A stretch of 64,000 nt of DNA, from positions 434,001 to 498,000 of the forward strand of contig NZ_APNH01000001.1 of NCBI RefSeq assembly GCF_040361275.1, read 5' to 3'. Positions 37,023 through 45,647 of the stretch are shown one piece after another; within the stretch, counting starts at the first letter, position 1; every line of letters starts with the position of its first letter. Made by a program: the position numbers and the translations under genes. Under the pieces are notes generated by a model, which had not been told where the DNA came from, did not search any database, and was given only the letters and a program-made list of their open reading frames with translations. Source of the DNA: Salinisphaera sp. T31B1. Its GTDB lineage: Bacteria; Pseudomonadota; Gammaproteobacteria; Nevskiales; Salinisphaeraceae.

Positions 37023-39266
37023 ATGACCAACCGCCCCGCGACCGTGCCCGAACCCGTTGACGGTGAACATGCCGAGCCGCCCCGGGCCGCTCGACGGCGC
37101 AAGACGCGCACGGTCCACGACGTGACCCTCATCGACGACTATGCCTGGCTGAGGGACGCCAACTGGCGCGAGGCCATGCACGAACCGTCGCGCCTGGCGC
37201 CGGAAATCCGCGCGCACCTGGACGCCGAAAACGCCTATACCGATGCCTGGATGCGCCGTTGCGGCACCCTTCGTAGAGAGCTGGTTGCCGAACTGCGTGG
37301 CCGTATCGCCGAGCGCGACGCCAGCGTACCGGTGCCGGAAGGCCCTTGGGTCTACTACGTACGCTACCGCGAATCCGGCCAGCATCCGATCTTCTGCCGG
37401 GCACCGCGCCACTACGACGGGCAGAGCGCGCCCGGCGAACCGCTACCCGAAGAACAGTGCCTGCTCGACGGCGACGCCGAGGCCGCAGACCGGCCCTATT
37501 TCAGCCTGGGCGCGGTGCACCACAGTCGCGATCACCGCCTGCTCGCTTTCGCACTCGACGAGCGCGGCTCCGAGGCCTACACCCTCCATGTACGGCCAAT
37601 CGACGACGAAGGCGCCAGCGGCGAAGAAATCCAGCCACCGATTGCCAACACGACCGGGAATCTGCTGTGGTCGACAGACAGCGGCACGCTCTTCTACACC
37701 ACGCTCGATGACAACCACCGGCCGTGCAAGGTCTGGCGGCTCGCACTCGGTGCCGAACCCGAGACCGCCGAGTGTGTCTACAGCGAGGCCGACCCGGGCT
37801 TTTTCGTATCGGTGAGCACGACCCAGAGCGAGCGCTTCATCCTGATCAACGCCCACGACCATGCCACCAGCGAAACGCACTTCATCCATGCCGATACACC
37901 GTGGGAGACGCCGACGCTGATCGCCGCACGCGAGACCGGCGTCGAATATTCGGTCGAAGACGACGGCGAGCGTTTCGTCATACTCACCAACGCCGATGGC
38001 GCCGAGGACTTCAAGCTGGCCTGGGCGCCGGTCGCCACCCCCGGCAAAGCGCATTGGCAAACGCTGGTCGACCACGAGCCGGGGCGCCTGCTGCTCGATC
38101 ACGTCGAGTTCGCCGATTTTCGCGTCCGGATGGAACGTGCCGATGCGTTGCCGCGTATCGTGATCACCGACAAGCGGGTCGGCGACGGCGAGGCGGCCAG
38201 CCACGCTATCGCCTTTCCGGCCGAAGCCTACAGCCTGGGCATCGCGCCCGGCTATGAACACGACACCGCGGCGCTTCGATTCGTCTACAGCGCACCGGAC
38301 ACGCCTGACGAGACCTACGATTACGATATGGGCACGCAGTCGCGCACCCTGCGCAAGCGTCGCGAGGTGCCCAGCGGCTTCGACCCCTCCGACTACGTGG
38401 TCCGGCGCCTGTTCGCCACCGCCGCCGACGGCGCCTCGATTCCGATCACCGTCACCCATCGGGCCGACCTGGCACTCGACGGCCGGGCGCCCTGCCTGCT
38501 GCACGGCTACGGTGCCTACGGTATTTCCGAGCCCGCTGCCTTCTCCGGCAGCCGGTTTTCGCTGGTCGACCGTGGATTCGTACATGCCATCGCCCACGTC
38601 CGCGGCGGTCAGGAACGCGGCTATGGCTGGTATCGCGCCGGCAAGCTCGAACACAAACCCAATACCTTCTCGGACTTCATCACTGTGGCCGAAACGTTGA
38701 TCGCCCAAGGCTATACCCGTGCCGGCGGGATCGTGCCGCACGGTGGCAGCGCCGGGGGCATGCTGGTCGGCGCCGTACTCAATCAGCGGCCGGATCTATG
38801 GGGCGCGGCCGTCGCCGATGTGCCCTTCGTCGACGTCCTCAACACGATGATGGACGACAGCCTGCCGCTCACGCCCCCGGAATGGCCCGAATGGGGCAAC
38901 CCGCGCGACGATGCCGATGCGTTCGCCACGATTCGAAGCTATTGCCCGTATCAGAACGTCACCGCCCAGGATTATCCGGCCCTATTGGTCATCGCCGGCG
39001 TTTCCGACCCGCGCGTGACCTACTGGGAGCCGGCCAAATGGGTCGCCAAGCTGCGCGAACTCAAGACCGACGATAACCCGCTGCTGCTCAAGACCCATAT
39101 GGCTGCCGGCCACGGCGGCCTGCCCGGGCGCTTCACAGCACTCGAAGAAACCGCGCTGATCTTCGCCTTCGTTCTCGAAGCGATGGGCGCTGGCGAGCGC
39201 ATGCGCACCCGGACCGCCGCCGACATTGCCGAAGCCGATGCCTTGAAGAACAACGCCGTCTATTGA
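37023..39266 (+). CDS. ptrB: Oligopeptidase B-like serine peptidase (S9A)
   Basis: This 747-residue cytosolic peptidase has an N-terminal seven-bladed propeller (about 90-430) that gates the active site and a C-terminal alpha/beta-hydrolase domain. The catalytic triad is Ser576 in HGGSAGG, Asp662 in VSDPRVTYWEP and His697 in AAGHGG. The opening RKTRTVHDVTLIDDYAWLRD is typical of PtrB. It would cleave short peptides after basic residues. It is slightly longer than enterobacterial PtrB. Confidence 0.92.
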   Translation: MTNRPATVPEPVDGEHAEPPRAARRRKTRTVHDVTLIDDYAWLRDANWREAMHEPSRLAPEIRAHLDAENAYTDAWMRRCGTLRRELVAELRGRIAERDASVPVPEGPWVYYVRYRESGQHPIFCRAPRHYDGQSAPGEPLPEEQCLLDGDAEAADRPYFSLGAVHHSRDHRLLAFALDERGSEAYTLHVRPIDDEGASGEEIQPPIANTTGNLLWSTDSGTLFYTTLDDNHRPCKVWRLALGAEPETAECVYSEADPGFFVSVSTTQSERFILINAHDHATSETHFIHADTPWETPTLIAARETGVEYSVEDDGERFVILTNADGAEDFKLAWAPVATPGKAHWQTLVDHEPGRLLLDHVEFADFRVRMERADALPRIVITDKRVGDGEAASHAIAFPAEAYSLGIAPGYEHDTAALRFVYSAPDTPDETYDYDMGTQSRTLRKRREVPSGFDPSDYVVRRLFATAADGASIPITVTHRADLALDGRAPCLLHGYGAYGISEPAAFSGSRFSLVDRGFVHAIAHVRGGQERGYGWYRAGKLEHKPNTFSDFITVAETLIAQGYTRAGGIVPHGGSAGGMLVGAVLNQRPDLWGAAVADVPFVDVLNTMMDDSLPLTPPEWPEWGNPRDDADAFATIRSYCPYQNVTAQDYPALLVIAGVSDPRVTYWEPAKWVAKLRELKTDDNPLLLKTHMAAGHGGLPGRFTALEETALIFAFVLEAMGAGERMRTRTAADIAEADALKNNAVY

Positions 39267-39331
39267 CAGCCGACCATCGCCCGCATGCGATATGGCCGGG
39301 CATGACTGATGGATCGAACGCGCGCCGGGTG

Positions 39332-39826
39332 TCAGCGGCGCGGCCGGCGCGCCCGCCATGGCTCGAAGACATGCGGCTCGATCTGCCAGCGCTCATCGAT
39401 AATGGTCAGCCGCAGGAAACCCGGCCCGCCGTAGGCACGAGTCCGGCCGGCCGCGCCGGGGTTGAGTAGCCAGGGCTGGCCATCGGTTTCGATGACACGG
39501 CGATGGCTGTGGCCACAGACCACGGCGCGAGCGTCGTGGAAACGTTCACACAAGCGCCGATGCCGGGTACGGGCCGGCCATTGATGGCCATGCATGATCG
39601 CCAGCCGGCCGCCCGGCAGATCGACCACCTGTTCGACAGGCCATGGACAGTCGGCCGGGTCGTTATTGCCAGCCACGATGATGACCGGGTCAGCCAGTGC
39701 CGCGAGCTGTTCGTCGATGCCGGCGCCGACATCCCCAGCATGGACGAGCAAGTCGGCGCCGGCCACTGCCTCGGCGATTCGCGGGTCGAGCCGACCGTGG
39801 GTGTCGGCAATCAGGTCGATGCGCAT
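39332..39826 (-). CDS. YfcE/MJ0936-type metallophosphoesterase
   Basis: This 164-residue protein has the calcineurin-like metal motifs in order: DTHG (8-11), GDVG, GNND, HGH and GHSH. Short single-domain members such as YfcE act as phosphodiesterases on model substrates; the natural substrate is unknown. It is convergent with ptrB and divergent from the parA-like gene. Confidence 0.88.
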   Translation of the reverse strand: MRIDLIADTHGRLDPRIAEAVAGADLLVHAGDVGAGIDEQLAALADPVIIVAGNNDPADCPWPVEQVVDLPGGRLAIMHGHQWPARTRHRRLCERFHDARAVVCGHSHRRVIETDGQPWLLNPGAAGRTRAYGGPGFLRLTIIDERWQIEPHVFEPWRARRPRR

Positions 39827-39916
39827 CGCGCGAGCCTAACCGCTGTATCCAGCCCGGCCAAACCTGCCATCGTTCCACGATAGATGGGCACGACGATTTC
39901 TGCTTACACTCGCGTC

Positions 39917-40648
39917 ATGAAAACGTTCGCGCTGTACAGCTTAAAAGGCGGTGTCGGCAAGACAGCCGCTGCCGTCAATCTCGCATTCGAGGCCGCCCGG
40001 GCCGGTGAGCACGTTCTGCTGTGGGATCTCGACCCGCAGGGCGCGGCAAGCTGGTATCTGGGCGTCGACGAGGCTGCCGAAGTCTCGGCCAAGCGGGTCG
40101 TCTCCGGCAAGGAGGCGCTCGGGCGTCATGTTCAGGCCACGGTGCATGACCGCCTGTCGGTACTGCCCGGCTCGCGCGGCTATCGAGACTGGGATGCACA
40201 GATACATGCCGCCCGGCAGCCACGCAAGGTACTCGAGACGCTGATCGACCCGTTTTCCGAAACGTTTTCCCTGCTCATACTGGACTGCCCGCCGGGCATC
40301 GGCGCACTGGCCACCTCGGTATTACGGGCCGCCGACCGGGTGATCGTACCCGTGGTGCCGACGCCGCTGTCGCTGCGCGCGCTTGATGAAGTGCTCACCC
40401 ATGTCGACGACAAGAAAGTCGGCAAAACCCGGGTGATTCCGTTCTTCTCCATGGCCGATCGGCGCCGCCGGCTGCATCGCGAGCTCATCGACTCGCCGCC
40501 GCCCAGCATGAAAAAGGCGCCGGACGTGTTTGTCGACTACGCTACGCATGTAGAAAAGATGGGCGAGCATCGCGCGCCGGTCGCGACATTCGCCCCACGC
40601 AGCCGTGCGGCCGGGCAATATCGTGCGCTGTATCAGGCGCTGGCCTGA
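39917..40648 (+). CDS. Orphan ParA-family ATPase
   Basis: The 243-residue protein has the deviant Walker A KGGVGKT (10-16), the A' region WDLDPQG and Walker B LLILDCPPGIG, as in MinD/ParA ATPases. It lacks the N-terminal DNA-binding domain of plasmid ParA, and no parB or centromere-like repeats are beside it. A role in positioning some cellular cargo is possible. ATG 39917 gives the canonical start MKTFALYSLKGG. Confidence 0.88.
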   Translation: MKTFALYSLKGGVGKTAAAVNLAFEAARAGEHVLLWDLDPQGAASWYLGVDEAAEVSAKRVVSGKEALGRHVQATVHDRLSVLPGSRGYRDWDAQIHAARQPRKVLETLIDPFSETFSLLILDCPPGIGALATSVLRAADRVIVPVVPTPLSLRALDEVLTHVDDKKVGKTRVIPFFSMADRRRRLHRELIDSPPPSMKKAPDVFVDYATHVEKMGEHRAPVATFAPRSRAAGQYRALYQALA

Positions 40649-40726
40649 TCTGTTCGCCGCCGTTCACCCCGGGTCCGGACCGGTCAGGCAGGACGGCATG
40701 AAGCGCGCGATCTGCGGCCCTTGATC

Positions 40727-40740
40727 CTTTCTGCAGAAAG
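40727..40740. repeat. Perfect 14-bp palindrome next to the decayed gene
   Basis: CTTTCTGCAGAAAG is self-complementary over 14 bases and lies ten bases past the point where dehalogenase similarity ends. It could mark a deletion junction or an operator, or be chance. Confidence 0.35.
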
Positions 40741-40749
40741 TGACGCGCA

Positions 40750-41000
40750 GGGTTTGTCCGAACGACCGCAGCCGATCAGATCGGGCGCGAGCACGCGACA
40801 ACCGGCCGCAGCCAGCGACGTGAGCATGTGCCGATATGGATAGCTCCACCTGGGTTCGCCGGGCATCAGGACCACCGGCGGGCCGTGCGCAGGGTCGGCA
40901 GCAACATGGTGCATGCGCAGGCCTTCGATCTCGACATAGCGCGGCGCATGATCGAAATCCGGCAGGTGGCCGAAGCCCGTCTCGGGGTGCGATAGACATC
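40750..41000 (-). pseudogene. Remnant of a haloalkane dehalogenase-like gene (frameshifted and truncated)
   Basis: Read on the minus strand, DVYRTP (from 41000) continues after a one-base deletion near 40984 as ETGFGHLPDFDHAPRYVEIE, then GLRMHHV, PPVVLMPGEPRWSYPYRHML and RVLAPDLIGCGRSDKP. This is the N-terminal 85 or so residues of the haloalkane dehalogenase family. The normal HGEPTW oxyanion histidine is proline, and similarity stops abruptly at 40750 with the catalytic aspartate domain missing. No intact frame or start remains. Confidence 0.65.
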
Positions 41001-41120
41001 GCGGCCCGGCCAGCTGCTGGGATCGCTCAAGATCGGCCCGCGTTGGTGAACTCTACCTATTGTGCTCATGCGGACCAGTCGATAGCTTAGGTTCAACCCT
41101 ATCGAATATCGTGATGTTCC

Positions 41121-41534
41121 ATGCCCCGACCGATCCCGCTGCCGTCTACCCTGAGCACGGCCGCACTAGCCGCCACCCTGATCCTGCTGAGCGGCTGCTC
41201 GGCGCTGACCAGTACCACCAACACCGCGGCCGAAGCAGCGCAGACGATCGCCAATGGCATCTCCAAGGCCAGCCGCGCATCCACCAACGCCTCGGTCACC
41301 GAGCCCGATACGCCTCGCTACGCACAGGCCGTGGCGTTCGTCGACTCGCAGGGCGATGCTCTTCGGCGTGAAGCTGCCAGCGGCGGCGGCGAGCACGTCG
41401 ACGCGCTGGCGATCCTGCTCACCGACGACAACGCCGACTTCGGCCCCTGGCTGCAACGCCACTACGACCGCGTCTTCGCCGAACCCGACCAGGCGCGTGG
41501 CATTGTCGACCGCATCATCGCCCGTCGCGGCTGA
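41121..41534 (+). CDS. Small lipoprotein, possibly DUF3015-like
   Basis: This 137-residue protein has a signal peptide and lipobox LLSGC (Cys about 25). The mature part has an Ala/Thr-rich helix and a region (ALRREAASGGGEHVDALAIL, then GPWLQRHYDRVFA) reminiscent of DUF3015 proteins. The function is unknown. It is 38 bp upstream of the SOD-like lipoprotein and probably in one operon with it. Confidence 0.7.
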   Translation: MPRPIPLPSTLSTAALAATLILLSGCSALTSTTNTAAEAAQTIANGISKASRASTNASVTEPDTPRYAQAVAFVDSQGDALRREAASGGGEHVDALAILLTDDNADFGPWLQRHYDRVFAEPDQARGIVDRIIARRG

Positions 41535-41572
41535 GCCGATATTCCCCTGAATCCCTTCTCGAGGAGCACGCC

Positions 41573-42373
41573 ATGAACAAAGTCCTGACCCTGTCCGCTG
41601 CGATGCTGATCGCCATGAGCATGAGCGCCTGCGGCAGCAACGACGAGAGCGATAGCGCCGCCGCCGACAACCCGAGCGCGGACGCCCAGACCAACACCGC
41701 CAGCGCCAACAGCCAGAACAGTGCCACCGAGATGGCGGCAGGCGAGGGCGCGGCCGCTGGCGGCCAGGCGAGCACCGGCGCCGATCAGACCGGCCAGGCC
41801 TCCGACGAGGATACGCCCAAGGCCGCAATCGCCGTGCTCCACGGCACCCAGGGCAACGACGATGTGATGGCCACGGTACGCTTCACGCCGTCCGACGGCG
41901 GTTTGTCCTACACCGCCACGGCCTCGGGCCTGGCACCGGGCGAGCACGGTTACCATATTCATCTGTATGGCGATTGCTCGGCGGCCGACGGCACCTCGGC
42001 CGGCACCCATTTCAATCTGCAGGGCAGTTCGGAGAACCCGCCGGCCGATATCGACCACATCACCGGCGATCTGGGCAACCTGGATGCCGGCGACGACGGC
42101 AGCGCCCAGGACGAAGGCATGCTGGACGGCGCGTCGCTGACCGGGCCGAAGTCGATCATCGGGCGTGGGGTGATCATCCACGCCAAGCCCAACGATCCGA
42201 GCCAGCCGCCGATCGGCGCCGCCGGCTCGCGTCAGGCCTGCGGTGTGATCGGCATCGCCAACCCGAAGTCGGCACAGGCCGGCGCCGGGGCCCAGAGCAA
42301 CATGTCCAACGGCGCCAGCCAGGGCAGCGGCTCGGAGTCGCCTTCGGACAGCGCCTCGGGCGGCCAGATGTAG
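41573..42373 (+). CDS. sodC: Cu/Zn superoxide dismutase-like lipoprotein
   Basis: This 266-residue protein has a lipobox (MSAC, Cys20), a 60-residue Ala/Gln/Ser/Asn-rich linker, a SodC domain (about 83-230) and a Gly/Ser-rich tail. All four copper ligands are present (His128, His130, His146, His203), as are the disulfide cysteines (135, 223) and the substrate-guiding Arg220. Of the zinc ligands, His162 and Asp166 remain, but no histidine occupies the expected place between 147 and 161. It should remove periplasmic superoxide, perhaps without tightly bound zinc. GAGGAG at 41561-41566 sets the start. Confidence 0.85.
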   Translation: MNKVLTLSAAMLIAMSMSACGSNDESDSAAADNPSADAQTNTASANSQNSATEMAAGEGAAAGGQASTGADQTGQASDEDTPKAAIAVLHGTQGNDDVMATVRFTPSDGGLSYTATASGLAPGEHGYHIHLYGDCSAADGTSAGTHFNLQGSSENPPADIDHITGDLGNLDAGDDGSAQDEGMLDGASLTGPKSIIGRGVIIHAKPNDPSQPPIGAAGSRQACGVIGIANPKSAQAGAGAQSNMSNGASQGSGSESPSDSASGGQM

Positions 42374-42415
42374 CACCCGCCGTGGCGGTCGCCCGCCCAC
42401 TTCGACGTTAATATG

Positions 42416-42453
42416 AAAAAGCCGGGCGTCGCGACCGCGACGCCCGGCTTTTT
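42416..42453. terminator. Bidirectional terminator
   Basis: A near-perfect hairpin has arms GCCGGGCGTCGCG (42421-42433) and CGCGACGCCCGGC (42436-42448), with A5 before and T5 after. It serves both the SOD-like gene (plus) and the NYN gene (minus), whose stops flank it. Confidence 0.92.
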
Positions 42454-42474
42454 ACTGTTCGCCACGCCGCTGTA

Positions 42475-43224
42475 TCAGGCCACGGCGACCTTGTAGTTGC
42501 CGCGTTCGGCGTCGTATTCCAGGGTGATCTGGGCATGCTGCTCGGCGGCCTGAAGCAGATCGGTGAAACTCTTGAAGCCGTAATAGCTTTCGTTGAACCC
42601 CGGATACACGCGCTTGATGGTCTGCTTGACCAGCGACCCCCACACCGGGTCGTAGTCGGACTCCAGCGAAGACACGATCTCCACGAGCTTTTCGCGGGCC
42701 TCGGCGCCCTTGTCCTGGCGTCCGCCCTCGGCCTTGCGCTTGCGCGCCTTGCCGGACTTGCGGACCAGATCGTCGTAGTAGATGAACTCGTCACAGTTGG
42801 CGACCAGCAGTTCCGAGGTCGACGATTTCACCCCGCAGCCGATCACCCGCTTGTCGTTCTCCTTGAGCTTGGAGACCAGCGGCGAGAAATCCGAATCGCC
42901 GGAAACAAGCACGAACGTATCGATATGGCCTTTGGCATAACATAGGTCCAGAGCGTCCACGACCATGCGGATATCTGCACTGTTCTTGCCGGAGATACGC
43001 GTTTGCGGAATATCGATCATCTCGATGCCCATGGCATGAAACGAACGCATCTGGTCGCGATAGCGGCCCCAGTCGCAATAGGCCCGCTTGAAGACCAACC
43101 GGCCTTTTTCGAGCACGCGCTTGTGTACCAGCGACATATCGAAATCCCCACCCGGGACGTCCTTGACGCCGAGGGCGAGATTCTCGAAATCGATGAATAC
43201 GGCTATGAGTGCTTCGCCGGCCAT
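42475..43224 (-). CDS. NYN-domain protein with C-terminal LOTUS/OST-HTH-like domain (LabA-like)
   Basis: This protein of about 249 residues starts with a NYN/PIN-like nuclease domain whose acidic residues lie in VFIDFENLALG, SADIRMVVDALDL and VLVSGDSDFSPL. A basic linker (RKSGKARKRKAEGGR) leads to a C-terminal winged-helix domain (EKLVEIVSSLESDYDPVWGS ... YYGFKSFTDLL) of the OST-HTH type, a predicted RNA binder. RNA cleavage or surveillance is likely. ATG 43224 is preferred over ATG 43245; either is possible. Confidence 0.88.
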   Translation of the reverse strand: MAGEALIAVFIDFENLALGVKDVPGGDFDMSLVHKRVLEKGRLVFKRAYCDWGRYRDQMRSFHAMGIEMIDIPQTRISGKNSADIRMVVDALDLCYAKGHIDTFVLVSGDSDFSPLVSKLKENDKRVIGCGVKSSTSELLVANCDEFIYYDDLVRKSGKARKRKAEGGRQDKGAEAREKLVEIVSSLESDYDPVWGSLVKQTIKRVYPGFNESYYGFKSFTDLLQAAEQHAQITLEYDAERGNYKVAVA

Positions 43225-43557
43225 GGTGTCGTCCCGAACGGGCATGCGGTTCGGGCCACATGCAATGGATATGGCGCGGAGTCTAGGGTGTATTGAGCTT
43301 TGGCGCGAATCCGCCCGGCGGCTGTCTGCGCGCCGACATCAGACCCGCGGCATTGCGCCATCGGCCCGGGCCAGACCGCGGACGGCCGGCCTGGCGGCCA
43401 GTAGCCCAGCCCGCGAACGGCGGCGCGGCGCATTCGACACGCGCTGTCCGAGCGGCCGCGAACCGCGCGACATGATGATGCCACCGGTGGCATTCATCTG
43501 CGGTTCGGTCTGTTATCCCATGCTATCGTCAACGATTGAACGAACAAGGAGAAAAAC
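43225..43557. other. Intergenic region between divergent NYN and DUF2147 genes
   Basis: About 330 bases without a recognisable gene. Short open frames here have arginine-rich, non-protein-like composition. The right end holds AAGGAG (43548-43553) for the DUF2147 gene. Promoters for both neighbours must lie here, but I cannot place them with confidence. Confidence 0.5.
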
Positions 43558-44019
43558 ATGTTCAAACGTGCGTTGTTGGCAACGGCCCTGCTGGTCTGCG
43601 CCGGCCCACTGATGGCTGCCGAACACCAGGCCGACGACATCGCCGGCGTGTGGGAGACCGCCAGCGGCGGCTATGTGCAGATCTACCAGTCCGATGACCA
43701 CTGGCAGGGCAAGATCGTGGGCTCTTCCGACGGCCAGGCGCGCTACGACAAGCAGAACCCGGACGAATCCAAGCGCGATCGTCGGCTGCTCGGCGTGGTA
43801 GTGCTCCAGGGCTTGAGCTATGCCGGCGACGGCGAGTACGAAGGCGGCTCCATCTACGATCCGAACAACGGCAAGACCTACAAGGCCAAGGCCACCCAGA
43901 CCGGCCCGGATACGCTGGAAGCACGCGGCTATATCGGCATCAGCCTGATCGGAAAGTCCCAGACCTGGAAACGGATCGATCCGCAGGCCGAGCATGTCCA
44001 CCAGGACATGCTCGAATAG
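43558..44019 (+). CDS. DUF2147 exported protein
   Basis: This 153-residue protein has a signal peptide ending PLMAA and then the DUF2147 beta-barrel-like domain: GVWETASGGYVQIYQSDDHWQGKIV, RLLGVVVLQGLSY, IYDPNNGKTYKAKA and GYIGISLIGKSQTWKRI. The function is not known; the family often appears in envelope or stress settings. AAGGAG precedes the ATG, and a strong terminator follows, so it is monocistronic. Confidence 0.88.
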   Translation: MFKRALLATALLVCAGPLMAAEHQADDIAGVWETASGGYVQIYQSDDHWQGKIVGSSDGQARYDKQNPDESKRDRRLLGVVVLQGLSYAGDGEYEGGSIYDPNNGKTYKAKATQTGPDTLEARGYIGISLIGKSQTWKRIDPQAEHVHQDMLE

Positions 44020-44047
44020 GCCTGTTCACAGATCTGTCGGCGTTGCG

Positions 44048-44075
44048 AAAGCCCCGCGTCGGCGGGGCTTTTCTT
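44048..44075 (+). terminator. Rho-independent terminator after DUF2147 gene
   Basis: AAAGCCCCGC (44048-44057), loop GTCG, GCGGGGCTTT (44062-44071), then TCTT. The stem of ten pairs with a U-rich tail lies 28 bases beyond the stop. Confidence 0.92.
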
Positions 44076-44196
44076 ATTGGCCACGGCTCGCCGACGACGA
44101 CGCTGCAGCCGGGCCGGGTTGGTCCAGGGCCGTCCGCAGCATAGCCGAGCGGCCCACCGCCGATACCGTCAGCCGTCGGTCTCCGATGCCGGTCGC

Positions 44197-44718
44197 TTAG
44201 CCCGTGCGATCCTGTTCGGCAGCCACGAAGCTCAGCGCCACGCCGTTGTTGCAGTAGCGTAGGCCGGTCGGCGCCGGTCCATCCTTGAAGACGTGGCCCT
44301 GATGGCCGCCACAGCGCGAGCAGTGGTACTCGCGCCGCGGGATGAGCATCTTGTAATCGGTCTTGAAGCCGAGCGCACCGTCGACGTAGTCATAGAAGCT
44401 CGGCCAACCGGTGCCCGAGTCGTACTTGGTGTCACTGGCGAACAGCGTCTGATCACAGCCAGCACAGCGATACTCGCCGACGGCCTTGACCGAATTGAGT
44501 CGGCTCGAACCCGGGGCCTCCGTGCCGGCCTTGCGCAACACTTGGTAGGCTTCGGGCGACAGCTGGGCCCGCCAGGCCTGATCACTCTTGTCCACGGCAA
44601 ACTCCTGTGCTGATCTCGTGCCAGACGCGCCTTCGAGCAACGCGCCCGCAGCCAGCCGAGCGCCCAGCGCCACGGCCACCACGCCCAGACCGCCCCCGAT
44701 GATCGTACGTCGCTTCAT
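44197..44718 (-). CDS. msrB: Peptide-methionine (R)-S-oxide reductase MsrB, exported
   Basis: MsrB repairs methionine-R-sulfoxide in proteins. The 173-residue form has an N-terminal Tat-like signal or anchor (MKRRTIIGGG plus hydrophobic helix), zinc cysteines at 85/88 and 133/136, SGTGWPSFYD and the catalytic Cys156 in RYCNNGVALSF. This suggests a periplasmic enzyme, in line with the nearby SOD-like protein. ATG 44718 is where the signal begins. Confidence 0.92.
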   Translation of the reverse strand: MKRRTIIGGGLGVVAVALGARLAAGALLEGASGTRSAQEFAVDKSDQAWRAQLSPEAYQVLRKAGTEAPGSSRLNSVKAVGEYRCAGCDQTLFASDTKYDSGTGWPSFYDYVDGALGFKTDYKMLIPRREYHCSRCGGHQGHVFKDGPAPTGLRYCNNGVALSFVAAEQDRTG

Positions 44719-44840
44719 GACCACAACGATGAGGGCGCCGTAGGTCGGTGGCAAGCCGACGACGCGGGCACCGCAGGGCCGGATCCGCAACCGCGGCGTG
44801 GCCCTCGGCGTAAACGCCGGATGCGGTCTACAATGACGTC

Positions 44841-45647
44841 ATGAATGCAGGTATGGATACAACACTGCAACCGGCGCTGACGCCGGCCCAGCGCGAGGCC
44901 TTCGCGGACGACGGTTTTCTCGTGATTCGTCAGCTGGCCAACGCCGAGCGGATCAACGCACTGCGCGGGGTGGCTCTTCGCCATGCGGAGGATCAGATCG
45001 AGCCGATCGAATACGAAGCCGACGTCGCCTATCCCGGCGCGCCAGCCAGCCGTGCGGCCGCCGGCGGCAACACCCCACGCCGTCTGCGTCAGGCCTTCGA
45101 CCGGGATACGGTCTTCGCGGACTGGATGCGCGATGACCGCCTGACCGCCGTGGTCGCGCAACTGCTGGGCTCCGATACAGTCTGGCTATCGCGCAATCAT
45201 CACAATTGCGTGATGACCAAGACCCCGCGTTTCTCCACGGCGACCGCCTGGCACCGGGATCTGCGCTATTGGCACTTCGAGACGCCGCATCTGGTCAACG
45301 CCTGGCTCGCCCTCGGCGACGAGACGCCGGACAACGGCGGCATGCGCCTGCTGCCCGGAACCCACCGAATGCAGTTCGCCGCCGAGGCCATGGACAGCGA
45401 GCTGTTCCTGCGCGAAGACGTGGCTGATAACCGTGAACTGATCGCCACCGCGGTCGACGCCGAACTGGCGCCCGGCGATGTCCTGTTCTTCGATGCCAAC
45501 ACGCTGCATGCGGCGGGCGCCAACCGCACCGACGCACGCAAACTGTCGGTGGTAGCCACCTATTACGGCACGGGCAACGCGCCGGTACCGGGCACGCGTT
45601 CGGCCACGCTCGAACCCGTGCTCGCACGGAGCTTGGTTCATGCGTAG
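44841..45647 (+). CDS. Phytanoyl-CoA dioxygenase (PhyH) family protein
   Basis: This 268-residue Fe(II)/2-oxoglutarate oxygenase has iron ligands His138 and Asp140 (WHRD) and His223 (LHAAG), and a 2-oxoglutarate-binding Arg229 (ANRTDARKLS). ALTPAQREAFADDGFLVI is the usual PhyH opening. Substrates of bacterial members range from lipids to small metabolites. The gene starts a tightly packed six-gene run that includes a wax-ester synthase, so a lipid substrate is plausible but unproved. Confidence 0.88.
   Translation: MNAGMDTTLQPALTPAQREAFADDGFLVIRQLANAERINALRGVALRHAEDQIEPIEYEADVAYPGAPASRAAAGGNTPRRLRQAFDRDTVFADWMRDDRLTAVVAQLLGSDTVWLSRNHHNCVMTKTPRFSTATAWHRDLRYWHFETPHLVNAWLALGDETPDNGGMRLLPGTHRMQFAAEAMDSELFLREDVADNRELIATAVDAELAPGDVLFFDANTLHAAGANRTDARKLSVVATYYGTGNAPVPGTRSATLEPVLARSLVHA

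Noticed and set aside
40866-41096. Short minus-strand frame before the DUF3015-like gene as an intact gene
   Set aside because: It contains only the DVYRTP piece of the dehalogenase remnant before running out of frame; treated as part of the pseudogene.
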